A stretch of DNA of 64,000 bases, from NCBI GenBank assembly GCA_002633005.1, contig NMRA01000227.1, forward strand, positions 444,219 through 508,218, written 5' to 3'. The stretch is from Phoronis australis (lineage: Eukaryota; Phoronida; Phoronidae). The position numbers and the translations under genes were made by a program. This document shows positions 25,101 through 35,220 of this stretch, piece by piece. Under the pieces are notes generated by a model. It searched no databases, was not told the DNA's origin, and saw only the letters and a program-made list of their open reading frames with translations. Positions within the stretch are counted from its first letter, which is position 1, and each line of letters starts with the position of its first letter.

Positions 25101-25646
25101 CCAGATAACTTGTAAATGAGAAAGGGAAAAAAACTGCCGCCTTTGGAAAAATGAAGTACCTCAAAGCTACTATAACGCACATCATGGGAGTGTTATTCAC
25201 CAGTCCCAGACACTTAGTTTAACGTGAAGACTTCACGTGAAATTCGGTGACTAAAATAAAAAAACGGAGGGCGAAGTCTCAGGTTGCGGAAACCGAATCT
25301 CTAAATAAGGTTTTTGCCAATTTCTGCGTCGCTGATTGTATGTCATGCCAGCTCTGTTTGAATAGGTGCTGCTGATAGGTGGTGCTGATATTACTTCAAA
25401 GCATAACTTCACAAAAACTGAATGTTTTGTGAAAAACAGTGGACATAACAACCTTGCCATTTTTAACGAAATTGGAAACAATAAGTGACCAAGAAATTTC
25501 ATATCTGAAACATTTTAATACACTTGAGAATTAATGTATCGTGCAAGTTCTTATAAGCAAGTAATCCAACCCAATTTCTTATGAGCAAGTAATCCAACTT
25601 TCAAAACAAAAGATTTAGCTTCTACATGAGCATCTCAGAAGACATT
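22112..25646. other. Non-coding; imperfect direct duplication near 24437-24610
   Basis: No gene recognised. A segment beginning CCAGTGTACCCCCGACGTAA (about 24449) is repeated in diverged form beginning CCAGCGTACCTCCGTCGTAA (about 24557), each followed by a TGCCCAAA(T/C)TTTTT word. A short perfect hairpin, CGTGAAG-A-CTTCACG, lies near 25223-25237. Confidence 0.45.
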
Positions 25647-25911
25647 CTGTTACGTGTCAATACTTCTCAGGAGACATTCAGTGAATAAATGAACATCAGT
25701 TCAGACCTATTAGGTGTCAATACTTCTCAGGAGACATTCAGTGAATAAATGAACATCAGTTCAGACCTGTTACGTGTCAATACTTCTCAGGAGACATTCG
25801 GTGAATAAATGAACATCAGTTCAAACCTGTTACGTGTCAATACTTCTCAGGAGACATTCAGTGAATAAATGAACATCAGTTCAAACCTGTTACGTGTCAA
25901 TACTTCTCAGG
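25647..25911. repeat. 60-bp minisatellite, about 4.4 copies
   Basis: The unit contains GTGTCAATACTTCTCAGGAG and AATGAACATCAGTTC, with an exact 60-bp period. Copies differ by only one or two substitutions each, so the expansion is recent. Confidence 0.95.
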
Positions 25912-25937
25912 AAAACACCTATCGAGATTCAATTCGA

Positions 25938-26042
25938 ACTAAAATACTTCAATTTAAATACAAACAGTCTTTCACCATACATATGCATCAAAAATATTTC
26001 AATTTAAATACAAACAGTCTTTCACTGTACACATATGCATCC
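25938..26042. repeat. Tandem duplication, about 51 bp, two copies
   Basis: TTTAAATACAAACAGTCTTT occurs twice, with its flanks (ATACTTCAA/ATATTTCAA before and CATATGCATC after) also duplicated. Confidence 0.9.
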
Positions 26043-26320
26043 TGTCAATGTCTTTTGTTCCTCCAAACGCACACAAAAATTTTGGTAATTAAGATATCTT
26101 ATGCACTCCCAATGTCATGAAAGTCGACCTCGATGTGATTTAAAATTTACATGCTATAGACATGCGCAGAACTGGTTCAGTCGCCTTTAGATTTGGGTAA
26201 CTGAATAGATGATTGTTCAAAGTGAAAATGTTGATTGTGAGACTATTTGATGGGTTTGAATGGATTTAAAGTAAAGATTCCAGCCTCCTCCAGGATATCC
26301 CTCTGCACTCGATAAGTAGG

Positions 26321-26455
26321 CAACGTGTAGCCCCTCAGTTGGCTGGCTAGGGGCTACAACACTGGCAACGTGTAGCCCCTCAGTTGGCTGGCCAGGGCCT
26401 ACTACACTGGCAACGTGTAGCCCCTCAGTTGGCTGGCTAGGGGCTACAACAACAC
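26321..26455. repeat. 45-bp minisatellite, 3 copies, each with a hairpin
   Basis: Units start at 26321, 26366 and 26411. The first and third units contain the perfect inverted repeat GTAGCCCCT...AGGGGCTAC; the middle unit has one arm altered (AGGGCCTAC). As 45 is divisible by three, the minus strand stays open and reads a 15-residue repeat, VVAPSQPTEGLHVAS, inside a 100-codon frame (26519-26217). Confidence 0.93.
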
Positions 26456-26469
26456 TCCCTATCGGTCTT

Positions 26470-27060
26470 TGTGCAAATTTCATCCCATGTATTTTAAACA
26501 GGCGATAGGCCAAATCCACTCATACCTCGTTCACTCTCACAATTATCACTTAAAATTGCTTACTTTCTTCAGCGATCCTTTCTAGTTCTGTACATATCTT
26601 TGAAGCATGTCTATGGGAATTAAGATGAGTTTGGCGAAGAGCTTCAACTCAATGCTCTTTTTTGGTCATTGTCAACTTCACCATGCATGATAACCATGAG
26701 TTAAGCAAGGACAAGCGCAAGACTGAGTGAAGCGTGTGTCCTGGCACATGAAACTTGCAAAAAGTAGCACGGAAAGCTATCCAATAGAATTCCTAAGATT
26801 TGTGTCCGTTGAACTTTTTGTTCGTCAACAAACATGTTTCTACATAACTTCTTCAAAATGGCCGCCAGTAATGGAAGCAACATAGAACCACAACAGATCT
26901 CATGGATATGTTCAACTTATTTTTACTGGTATGTGTAAATTACAGCTCAGTGTGTATATATGCATGTTTCATTCCATGCTATTGACTTCATTTTCTGGTG
27001 AGATACTCTTTATGGGGGTGTACTATCGCCTATGTATGGGTATGGTGTACACGGCAGTGT
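26470..27060. repeat. Segmental duplication, copy 1
   Basis: Homologous to 27985-28450 followed by 32140-32330. Shared anchor words in the same order include GTATTTTAAACAGGC, TCTTCAG(C/T)GATCCTTTCT, TTTGGCGAAGA, TTGTGTCC(G/C)TTG, and, after the break in copy 2, GGTATGTGT(A/T)AATTA and GTGCTATCGCC or GTACTATCGCC. The copies are clearly diverged with small indels, so this is not an allelic artefact. No coding function seen. Confidence 0.7.
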
Positions 27061-27984
27061 AAATGAATACTCGATAAGCCAACCAATTTACCCATGATTT
27101 TTAATCATATAAGAAACGTAAACGTTGGACACTAAAATTTTCTCGAATTCAAATAAAATCTGCATGCACCACTCTCAGACTAGCATTGCCTAAACCCTTG
27201 AAGCCTCATCTTCCCTTGGTCCTATTAAATTGTCCTATGAGTGGTGAATTGGGACACAATTTCCAAAACAAACACAAAACTCTAAATTCAAGGTTATATA
27301 GTTGACATGACGTATTTCAGTTGTGCTTTAACTTGCACGCTTGGTGAAAATAAAACTAAACTTCAAATCTGAGCTAGCTAAGTCCAAGGTAAAGAATAGA
27401 AATTTGTCACCAATTTGAAATAATAGTAACATTAAACTTGCACTGAGTGTAATTTACTTCTTCTTAAGGCTCATTTAATATACAACTTAATTGTAAAAAT
27501 TGGGGTATATTATGTTTGATTCTAACATTGTGTGCTACTCTTGGTTGAAGCACAATGAACAGCTTTTGATGGACATTTCATCGTGGAAAATCACCAATCG
27601 GCAACAGTTAGATTTCCCAGTAAGCCTGCATTAGTAGTCACCAACCCGTGACTCTTCGGTTGTGAACAACATTGCTTACAAAACTAGAGTTTAAATATGT
27701 TGAAATTGACACTATATTGTGTGGAGGGCACTCAAATAACGTTCGTGGGCACATCTGTAGTTCACTAGAGACGGTAGTCACTGTCTAGTAGTACATATGG
27801 TAATGACCATAACTTTCTAGGTTACTCAGGTTTAATCATAATTTGCCAAAACAACGTATAGGCCTGATAAAGCATTGCTGTTCGCCTACTACGTATCTAA
27901 CAACACCTGTCTGCTCCATAGTTCCTAGCTACGTCTCAAGTGGCTGTAAATAAAGGCAACAATATTTCCCATCCCTTTCTGTAC
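27061..27984. other. Non-coding spacer between the duplicated segments
   Basis: No gene, tandem repeat or RNA gene recognised. Confidence 0.4.
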
Positions 27985-28450
27985 TAATTTCGTCCTGTGT
28001 ATTTTAAACAGGCAGTAGGTGAAATCCGCTTACTAATTAAGATCTTTCACCTCGTTAAAAATACATTCTACACTTAAAGTATCACTTAAAAAAGTGTTTA
28101 ATTTCTTCAGTGATCCTTTCTGCTCCTATACATGAGGCATAGCTACGAGAATTAAGCCAGGTGACTTTGGCGAAGAATTCCAACTCCACTTTTTCACTGC
28201 ACGCGCAATAACCACAAAGTATTTCAACGGATTCACGTGAGTTAGGCAAAGGCTACCATGAGACTGAGCAAAGCCTGGCACGTGACATAAGATACCATGG
28301 GAAGATCATCAGCTGAAATTTGTACTAGTCTTGTGTCCCTTGGTCTTTTTGTTCATCATCAGGTGTGACTTTACGTAACCTCAAAATGGCACACGGAGAG
28401 AGAAACTCGAGCAAACCACGATAAATTTTCATGGATACATTGACTATGTA
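27985..28450. repeat. Segmental duplication, copy 2, left part
   Basis: Diverged copy of 26470-26930. Homology is lost at about 28450 and resumes at about 32140, so the intervening 3.7 kb is an insertion into this copy. Confidence 0.65.
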
Positions 28451-28481
28451 TCCAGTCATCATGGTGTCGTAATAGCCGAGT

Positions 28482-28555
28482 TTGCCCGACCTCGGGAATC
28501 GAACCAGTGACCCTGATTTAACGGGCGAGCGTGCTAACCATTCAGCTAATAGGCA
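28482..28555 (-). tRNA. tRNA-like sequence (pseudogene or SINE head)
   Basis: On the minus strand the sequence contains a good A box (TAGCTGAATGGTTAGCA) and a perfect B box (GGTTCGATTCC), with spacing suited to a tRNA of about 74 nt. TGCC at the 5' end can pair with GGCA at the 3' end, but the acceptor and anticodon stems contain mismatches and the anticodon cannot be assigned safely. It is therefore more likely a tRNA pseudogene or the head of a SINE than a working tRNA. Confidence 0.4.
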
Positions 28556-28604
28556 ATTGCCCGTTAGCGAGTGGCTAACAGAGACTCATACTCTGGAGTT
28601 CCGA

Positions 28605-28870
28605 ATAGTAGTAGAGACAGCAATAATAGTATAGACTGGAAAATTTCACGATTTTTAATAATAGTAGAGACTCTAATAATAGTATAAACCCAACATTTTT
28701 GCCACTAGAAAAGTAGAATAATAGTATAGACCGGAAATTGTCGAAAAAAATTAATAATATTATAGAATGGAATAATGGTATAGACGGCAAATTTGTGGAA
28801 ATTTAAACATAGTATAGACTGGAATAATAATATTGGTTAAAAATTTAGGTAAAATCTAATAATGATATAG
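28605..28870. repeat. Degenerate array of AATAATAGTATAGAC words, left part
   Basis: AATAATAGTATAGAC and close variants recur roughly every 30-45 bp. The array resumes at about 29975-30130 after the inserted R5 repeat: TCTAATAATGATATAGA lies just before the insertion and CTAATAATGATGTAGA occurs in the continuation. Confidence 0.75.
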
Positions 28871-28875
28871 AAGAG

Positions 28876-29955
28876 AACAAGAGCAACGCAGAGCGTTGAA
28901 ATGCGCCCACAATTGCACCGCATACGGTATCCTTCTAGTGTTGTTTATTGGTACCATAAAGTGGCCAGTAGAGGGCATATATGTAGTATGTTGTACTTAG
29001 CAAAATGGAAAGGCATGGTAATTGTCTCCTCAATAGGCTAGGGGCAAAATGTGAGTAATCTTCATAATACAAGCACATCCTATACACCAGTTGCTTAAAG
29101 CACCACAGAAACACAGAATTAAAAACAAATTTGCCAACATACGAGATTAGCACAGCAATAGAATGCCAGAAACAAATTTCTACTTGGAACTTTTCCTTCA
29201 TAGTCACGAAGTAACACAAAGTATACACCTGAAGACCTATGAAAATACAGAGGTCAATGTAAAATACTAAAATTGCCACTAGAGGCAAATACTAAAATTG
29301 ACACTAGAGGCATACCGGTAGTCAGAATCATGCTAAAGTCGTCATCGTCCGTTGTCAACATCACATAGATACACTTGCTAAATTTAGTAAAGATCCTGCA
29401 AACGGTTTGGGAGATACAGACATGGGAGCAAAAAAAAAAACTGACACTAGGAGGCGCCACAGTGGTCCAAATCGTCTGAAAATCATTGTCAGCTGTCTTC
29501 CTTATAGTAAGCACATACACGGCAATTTTCACAATCATCCTTTGAGCGGTTTGGTTGATAGAGGGGTGGACGCAAAAATACAGACTCGAAAACAGTAAAA
29601 ATGGCCACTACATGGCGCAAACTATGTCAAATCCATCTGAAAACGGGAGGATAGCGTCATCTCACTAATAGGTGCATACATACCAAATTTCATGAAAATC
29701 CTTTCAGGACTTTTGAAGATACAAAGGTAAAAAACTAAAATTGCCACTAGGGGGCACACCGGTAGTCGGATCCGTCCGAAAGTTCGCACATGCCGTCCCA
29801 TTCATGAATGGAACATATGCGCCAAATTTCATGAACGTATGTCAAAGGATTTTGGAGATAGAGCAGCGGACGCCAGACGCCGCCCGGACGGACGGACGGA
29901 CGGACAGAGATGACGGCATAATGCGTCCACATATAAATATGTGGGCGCATAATAA
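28876..29955 (+). repeat. Modular repeat R5, copy 2, with periodic CTCF-like motifs
   Basis: It starts AACAAGAGCAACGCAGAG and ends at a hairpin, TGCGTCCACATAT-AA-ATATGTGGGCGCA, with ATGCGCCCAC near the start forming a 10-bp inverted pair with GTGGGCGCAT at the end. A short (GACG)n run lies at about 29880-29906. CTCF-like module starts are at 28965 (CCAGTAGAGGGCAT), 29276, 29443, 29605 (CCACTACATGGCGC) and 29744 (CCACTAGGGGGCAC), spaced about 140-165 bp; one 26-bp segment is duplicated at 29270-29310. A terminal hairpin with no target duplication would suit a Helitron-like end, but the diagnostic CTRR end is not evident. Confidence 0.7.
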
Positions 29956-30130
29956 TAATGCAAAACAGCAAATTCTAAGGAATAATGGTATAGACGGGGA
30001 ATTTGTGGAAAATTAAAAATAATATAGACTGGAATAATAACATTGATTACAAATTTGCGTTAAATTTAGTAACGGTAGATGGAAATAATAGTAAGTGCAA
30101 AATCTAATAATGATGTAGATGGGATTGGAA

Positions 30131-30768
30131 TAATAATGCAAAGAAGCATATTCTGTCTGACTTACCACAGCTATAAGTAATTGTTTCAAAGAAAAACTTT
30201 TAAATTGAACATTAGCAAATTTATTACTTATTATTTATTATTATAAATTATTGCAGTTGTGTATCCACAAATGCCATAACATAATGAAGTGGAATAAAGT
30301 GTCATTGCTAAAACAAAGACCATTCGTTTATTCAATAACTTTAAATGGAAGTCTATATAGATGTGTTTCAAAGAGTATGCGTTATCATTTTACTCAAAAA
30401 AGAATGTGACATTCATACTAGAGATGCCAATGTCGACTAAGTTCAAAAATTATAACAAGGAGGTAAAGATTTCAGCAGCAACGTCTAGTCTTCCACGAAG
30501 CCGACAATCTGAATAAAGACAATAAAGTGTCTTGGTAAAATGAGTCGCATTTTTATCATACATATTCCTGACAGTCGAGCCTTTGTTTCTCTCAATCTCA
30601 TGTCTTGCACAACGTTCATAGTCAATACCCTCGGAATGTTAGTCAGAATTCGACGTCAAAAAGTCGGTACATCCAAAACTTTAAACGGCCAGAAATTGAG
30701 ATTTCTTGCTGAATTGCAAAACATTCGAGTCCACGACCACAACTACGTCCACCATCTTGAATGTCTAA
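30131..30768. other. Element interior; no supported gene
   Basis: Unique-looking sequence inside the inverted-repeat element. A plus-strand frame (30540-30833) partly overlaps the minus-strand frame and has no recognisable features. Confidence 0.35.
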
Positions 30769-31227
30769 TTAGGTATAATAAACAAACCGATTCACGTGCA
30801 CTTTTCCATTTATTTGGACGGGAGAGCAAGTAGAAATGAATTTCAATAGATATCGAATGGATTGTCGAACGTTAGCAACTATGTCATTTTCAAGATTGTC
30901 ACAGGTCCATTCTTCCTGTTCATAAAAACAATCTATTCTCAAGTTTGGAGCGAATTGTAAAAATGCTGATGTCCGATGTTGTCTGCAACTTGTTGGTACT
31001 TTGTTGATTCTAGGAACCTGGTTCCTAGGTTGATTGAAAGGTTCAGCACTGTTCATTAAGTGCACGGGTATTTGCGCTTCGTCGACTTGCCGCGTTATGA
31101 CCACGGTCCGTATCTGTAGCTGTATTATTTGTCGTAACAGCATCTGAATCAATGTCTGTATCTGGAACATCTCTAGGTTTGTAAAATAATCCTCGAATTC
31201 TTTAGGCCTTTGCGTGGCAGACGACAT
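30769..31227 (-). CDS. Hypothetical protein inside inverted-repeat element, 152 codons
   Basis: Minus-strand frame from ATG at 31227 (MSSATQRPKEFEDYFTNLEM...) to a stop at 30769. The frame also runs upstream without a stop, but the internal ATG lies in a more coding-like context. The peptide begins with a Leu/Ile/Gln-rich segment (LIQMLLRQIIQLQIRTVV) that could form an amphipathic helix or coiled coil, followed by a Pro/Asn/Arg-rich linker and a C-terminal part with CFYEQEEWTCDNLEND. It is the longest non-repetitive frame in the element and could be its own gene, a captured host fragment or chance. It does not resemble the DDE transposases I know, and no catalytic acidic triad can be assigned. 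Confidence 0.25.
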   Translation of the reverse strand: MSSATQRPKEFEDYFTNLEMFQIQTLIQMLLRQIIQLQIRTVVITRQVDEAQIPVHLMNSAEPFNQPRNQVPRINKVPTSCRQHRTSAFLQFAPNLRIDCFYEQEEWTCDNLENDIVANVRQSIRYLLKFISTCSPVQINGKVHVNRFVYYT

Positions 31228-31854
31228 GATAAGTATGTAGAATGCGCATGTCAATAATGACGAAAACCGCAGGTGACACTGGCTGTGCAAAATCCCGGAA
31301 CTACTCCCCCGGAAACCCAAACTTCGGGGACAGACACAGTGAGGACTTGGTACGGCTTGCCAGTTTTTCACAGGGTGCAATCATAAATAATGGATCACCC
31401 AAAGAAACTCATCAAAAGCATTTTTATTCATATGTACGTTGAGCTGCCGGTAACACCGGTCTGTGTCAAGGGGCGTGCAGAATATTGAAAAATGCACTTT
31501 TTGTGCATTAAATTCATCATTTCTGAATTGCTGATGGCCTATTTCTTTGAGCGACTGCCGACCAGCCGTTAATATTAAGAGAAGTGGTAATCATTTCAAG
31601 CTTTTTAAATTTTGCCAACACTTTCTTAAGTCTGACCGATCCCGTCGAACCCGTCCAAAATAACATTCTGGCCGTTCAACAGAAGGCAGCTGCGTAAACA
31701 GTTGCTTGGGAGTCCGATTATTTTACGCTTTGAAATGTACAGTTGTATATTTTAGTGAATAAAGTCTTTTAATGTGTATGACATGTGACTTCCGTGTGTA
31801 ACGCGGAGTCGTATATAGCTTTTCTAAATCATGAAATCTGAACCGAGTGTCTCG

Positions 31855-31919
31855 TGGTCAAGAGGTTTAGAGCAAATTAAGAGCGAAATAACCACATCTT
31901 ACGGCCAAGGTACGATACC
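31855..31919 (+). tRNA. tRNA-like A and B box pair (degenerate)
   Basis: TGGTCAAGAGGTTTAGAGCA (A-box-like, 31855-31874) and GGTACGATACC (B-box-like with 9 of 11 consensus positions, 31909-31919) lie 35 bp apart in correct order. Stems could not be folded convincingly. Probably a tRNA-derived remnant near the right end of the inverted-repeat element. Confidence 0.2.
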
Positions 31920-32139
31920 CGGTGTCTATAGCTAAGTTTTGGAGTAACAAATTTGTAATGAATGAAACAAAAATTGAGAACTTGCTGAAACAAATAATCG
32001 TGGAGAGTGGAAAAAAGTTAGAAAGTTAATAAACGTAGAGACTCGAATAAGCGTCGTATAGACAGGAAAACGAGTCTGAAAAAAATAATCGTACAGATAC
32101 GACTATTCGGAACTCGAGAGTATATGATTCATCGGAAGC

Positions 32140-32330
32140 ACATTTCAAAACATTGGTATGTGTTAATTATAAAGTTCTCCATGTGCATATATGCCTGTTT
32201 AGTTCAATTTTATTTCCTGTGTTTTGAAATGAGTAACTTTTTATGGGAATGTGCTATCGCCCTGAATTGCCTATGTAAAGAGTGCATGTGACAGCTGAGT
32301 TCTGTACGACTGGTACTTTGTAGACGTAGT
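32140..32330. repeat. Segmental duplication, copy 2, right part
   Basis: Continues the homology with copy 1 from about 26930 onward (GGTATGTGT, GCATATATGC, TTTTATGGG, CTATCGCC in order). Confidence 0.55.
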
Positions 32331-32629
32331 ACACATAGTGTACCTAATTATCGGATGGACCCTAAATATCAGACATTACATAAAATCTTACTTGAAGCAT
32401 AATCTGAGAAATATATGACACAAATTTTTGTTCTGCTGTAATGCATTCAATGTCCGGCACTGTCTCGTTTTTTTCTAGCGTTGCCTCGTTTTGATTTTAC
32501 CGAGAGAGAGCGCAATTTAGACCCCCAAGTCAGCCTAAAATGGACGATCGCATAAATCGGTTATAAAAGTTGAAAACAAAATCTTTTTCCACAATGAAAT
32601 CATCTAATTGAACTAACAATATGTCATTG

Positions 32630-33419
32630 TTCCAGGTAATTGTTTACAATATGACGACAATGACTTAGATATATGATTTTGGTATCGTTCGATTCCTCAC
32701 ACCGTCATCTTTCCAAAAATATATGAATTGATCCCCTACCGCGTTTCCTCCATATTTTATCGTCGAATTTCAGTTGCCACTATTTCCCGGTGGACACCGC
32801 CATGTTAGCTCAACTCGAGATTACAGCGACACCTACTATTAATGAATGAAACAGCATCATTGATTCTGAATGGTGTTTGCCTGCGCGAGATTCCCGCTAA
32901 AGTTTTCCTAACATAATATTGATGAACAAGTAGAAGCATTTTACCTTTTCCATTTTTTAGAATTGTGACCATTTGACCATTTTTCCACGAAATTATCTGA
33001 AGTGATACTCTTTTCACAAATTTGGACCTCAAAAACAACCTCCGCTGTTTTGGCGGATTCTTGCTAGCAGATGCGTATATCAGGGTCACCATAGGATCGA
33101 AGTCGAATCTTTGGTTCCGTAACTCGGGCAGGGGACTGATGGGTCTCGGTCAATTTGAACATATGAAAAGCGACGATCTGCAAGTCGGTAGATTAGTTCA
33201 GTTTTTGACCGACAGGTGACTCCTTCCATTCAACATGGCGGTATTACTACCGCGTACCAGGAAATAGTGCTAGAAGAAATTTCACTATAAAATACTAAGG
33301 GAACGGGGTAGGAGAAATTTTTGTGTATATTTGGAAAGATAACATTGCGAGGAATCGAACAATACCAAAATCATTTGTCTAAGTCATTGTCGTCATATTG
33401 TAAACAATTACCCTGTTCC
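32630..33419. repeat. Large foldback: 177-189 bp inverted arms, 424-bp loop
   Basis: The left arm (32630-32806) is the reverse complement of the right arm (33231-33419) with roughly 75-80 percent identity. Shared stretches include AATTGTTTACAATATGACGA, CAATGACTTAGA, TTCGATTCCTC, ATCTTTCCAAA and ACCGCCATGTT. The loop (32807-33230) is unrelated single-copy sequence with no recognised gene. An outer word, CCTAA(T/A)TATCGGA, also occurs in inverted positions near 32345 and 33918, hinting that the structure was once larger. Likely a foldback or MITE-like element. Confidence 0.8.
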
Positions 33420-35097
33420 ATTTCTTCATTTGTTTTTGAACTCAAGTCAAACCCCGGCCGCGCACGTGCGTGTGTCATATCAAGAAGGCAAGAGATACTA
33501 AAAACTTCAATGAGTTTGCAGCGCTTTAGTCGCTGCACTGATTCATTGAAACGACTTGGTGCTGTCATCAGACTTCGTGTTGTGGATAAATTTTGTTGCG
33601 AATGGAGCTGTGTTTTAGCAGCATATGTCAAAACACTCGAGCGGAAATTTGGCTACAAGGTGCCCGCGGCCATTACTTGGTTAGTCAGTTTTCCACCGTG
33701 TGGTGTATGGGGAAACATGGTGTCCGATATTTAGGTTCTCCGAAGGTTTGCTAGTTGTGTTTATTAAAGATCAGTCGGAACATAAATGTTGCTTTCGGTG
33801 ACAAGATATAGTAACACAACAATTCTATAAAGGTAAGCCTTTACTTCAGCAAAGAATTTACAACAATCCGTAGTATTTTCAATTAAATTTAATGCAAAAT
33901 GTGCCAAAACGTCCGATAATTAGGTCACTTGACTGTAATACTTTAAACATGGACAAGATTTTCTTACTCATTTCTACTAATTCCTCTGCTTCATAGTAAA
34001 ACTACTCATTACTTATACACTGACAAGATATTACGAGCTCCTCACGTATTTTTACTCACCTCTCGACTCTCTAAACCTAATTCAGACAGCACGATATTTT
34101 CGTTGACGTCGACCACCTTCGTAATTTCTTCGGATACATTAAAAGCACTTCCGGTTATGCTAGTCATTCATTATTAAATTTCGAATATTCTTTTCATTAC
34201 CTATTGACTATAATATAATGCATTATCGATTGTTATTCATAGCCAATAGAATTTGAACCTCTGTAAACTTTTCCATGGTCATACATGGGCTTATTATAAA
34301 AGTTAAATAAAAAATATTTGAAAGCGTCATCTGGTGGTCAACTCGAGGGAGTGGTTTTGGGTAGCAACGGGAAAAAAGGTCAGCCAGTGAATTTCACAGA
34401 TGTTCCTAGTGAGCCTAGCCCGGCAGAGCATCATCAACCAGTGACTTGGGTACCCCAATATCGCTATATACACACACACACACGCACGCACACGCACGCA
34501 CAGAGCCATCTCCGTGGTTTCCTCAGGGCTACAGTCGTCGCCGACTACAATGAACCAGAGAAGTCGGAACCCGAGTTTTATCAATTACACACTACAGACA
34601 AATGGCGCTGAAGTTTTAGCGTAACCAGAGTCTATACTTTTTAAAAATTACTCCGTTTGGTTGTTGAGTATGGCGATGACTTTATAAAAGAGGTTTTGTA
34701 GAAAGAAAGCATGAAACTTGATTTAATATAAAACTAACAGGTTTGACTTTTACTATATTAGTCGTAATTTTTACTGAGACATCAAATTCTAAAATACTAG
34801 GGACTTGTGTAGTATAAGGCTACCTGTACCGCTGATCAACAAAAATGTCATTAAAAATATCCGCGCTAACTATATCATAACGCAGAATTGTCGTGAGTGA
34901 GGACTAAGTTGCCTTTGACAGGGACCTCAGAGTCACTCGGGGGTTTCACACTCCCGGCCTAATTTATTCACATTATTTTAAAAACGCTTTGCCCAGTCAC
35001 ACTTTGTGTGTCATAAAAGAGATAAGCACACCTGCAGCTGACGCAGCAAGTAGAACTACTGTCGTTTATCACATTGGTGTAGACTCACAGCCCCCGG
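33420..35097. other. Non-coding; CA-type microsatellite near 34471-34502
   Basis: No gene recognised. An imperfect (AC/GCAC)n tract lies at about 34471-34502. CCACCAGATGACGC on the minus strand near 34320 loosely resembles the CTCF core. Confidence 0.4.
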
Positions 35098-35220
35098 CAG
35101 TGGCGGATCTACGTTTTCAGTAAGGGGGGGGGTTTAGGATTCCCGCAAAGGTCGAATCCGAGGCGCGTGTTGCCGAGCGGGGGGGCGGAGGTCGGGAGGG
35201 AGGTAAACCCCCTCCCATGT
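35098..35220 (-). mobile_element. SINE/retroelement 3' end with CTAGATCCGCCACTG-type tail (copy C)
   Basis: Read on the minus strand this ends GTAGATCCGCCACTG at 35098, preceded by C-runs and by a core (GGGGGTTTACCTCCCTCCC then GACCTCC...CTCGG) that resembles the core of the SINE at 38702-39020. No tRNA-like head was found upstream, so its 5' end is undefined. Confidence 0.5.

Larger units (their letters stand above)
28588..32123. mobile_element. 3.5 kb element with 22-bp terminal inverted repeats
   Basis: The left end (ATACTCTGGAGTTCC then GAATAGT) and the reverse complement of the right end (ATACTCTCGAGTTCC then GAATAGT) match over 22 bp with one mismatch. The element lies in a gap between the two halves of a segmental duplication, which independently supports insertion. 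Inside are arrays of AATAATAGTATAGAC-type words, an inserted copy of repeat R5 (28876-29955), an unrecognised minus-strand frame (31227-30769) and a tRNA-like A/B box pair near the right end. No transposase was recognised and no clear target duplication is seen, so it may be non-autonomous. Superfamily undetermined. Confidence 0.5.

Noticed and set aside
28482-28555. Functional tRNA gene
   Set aside because: The A and B boxes are good, but the acceptor and anticodon stems contain mismatches; kept only as tRNA-like.
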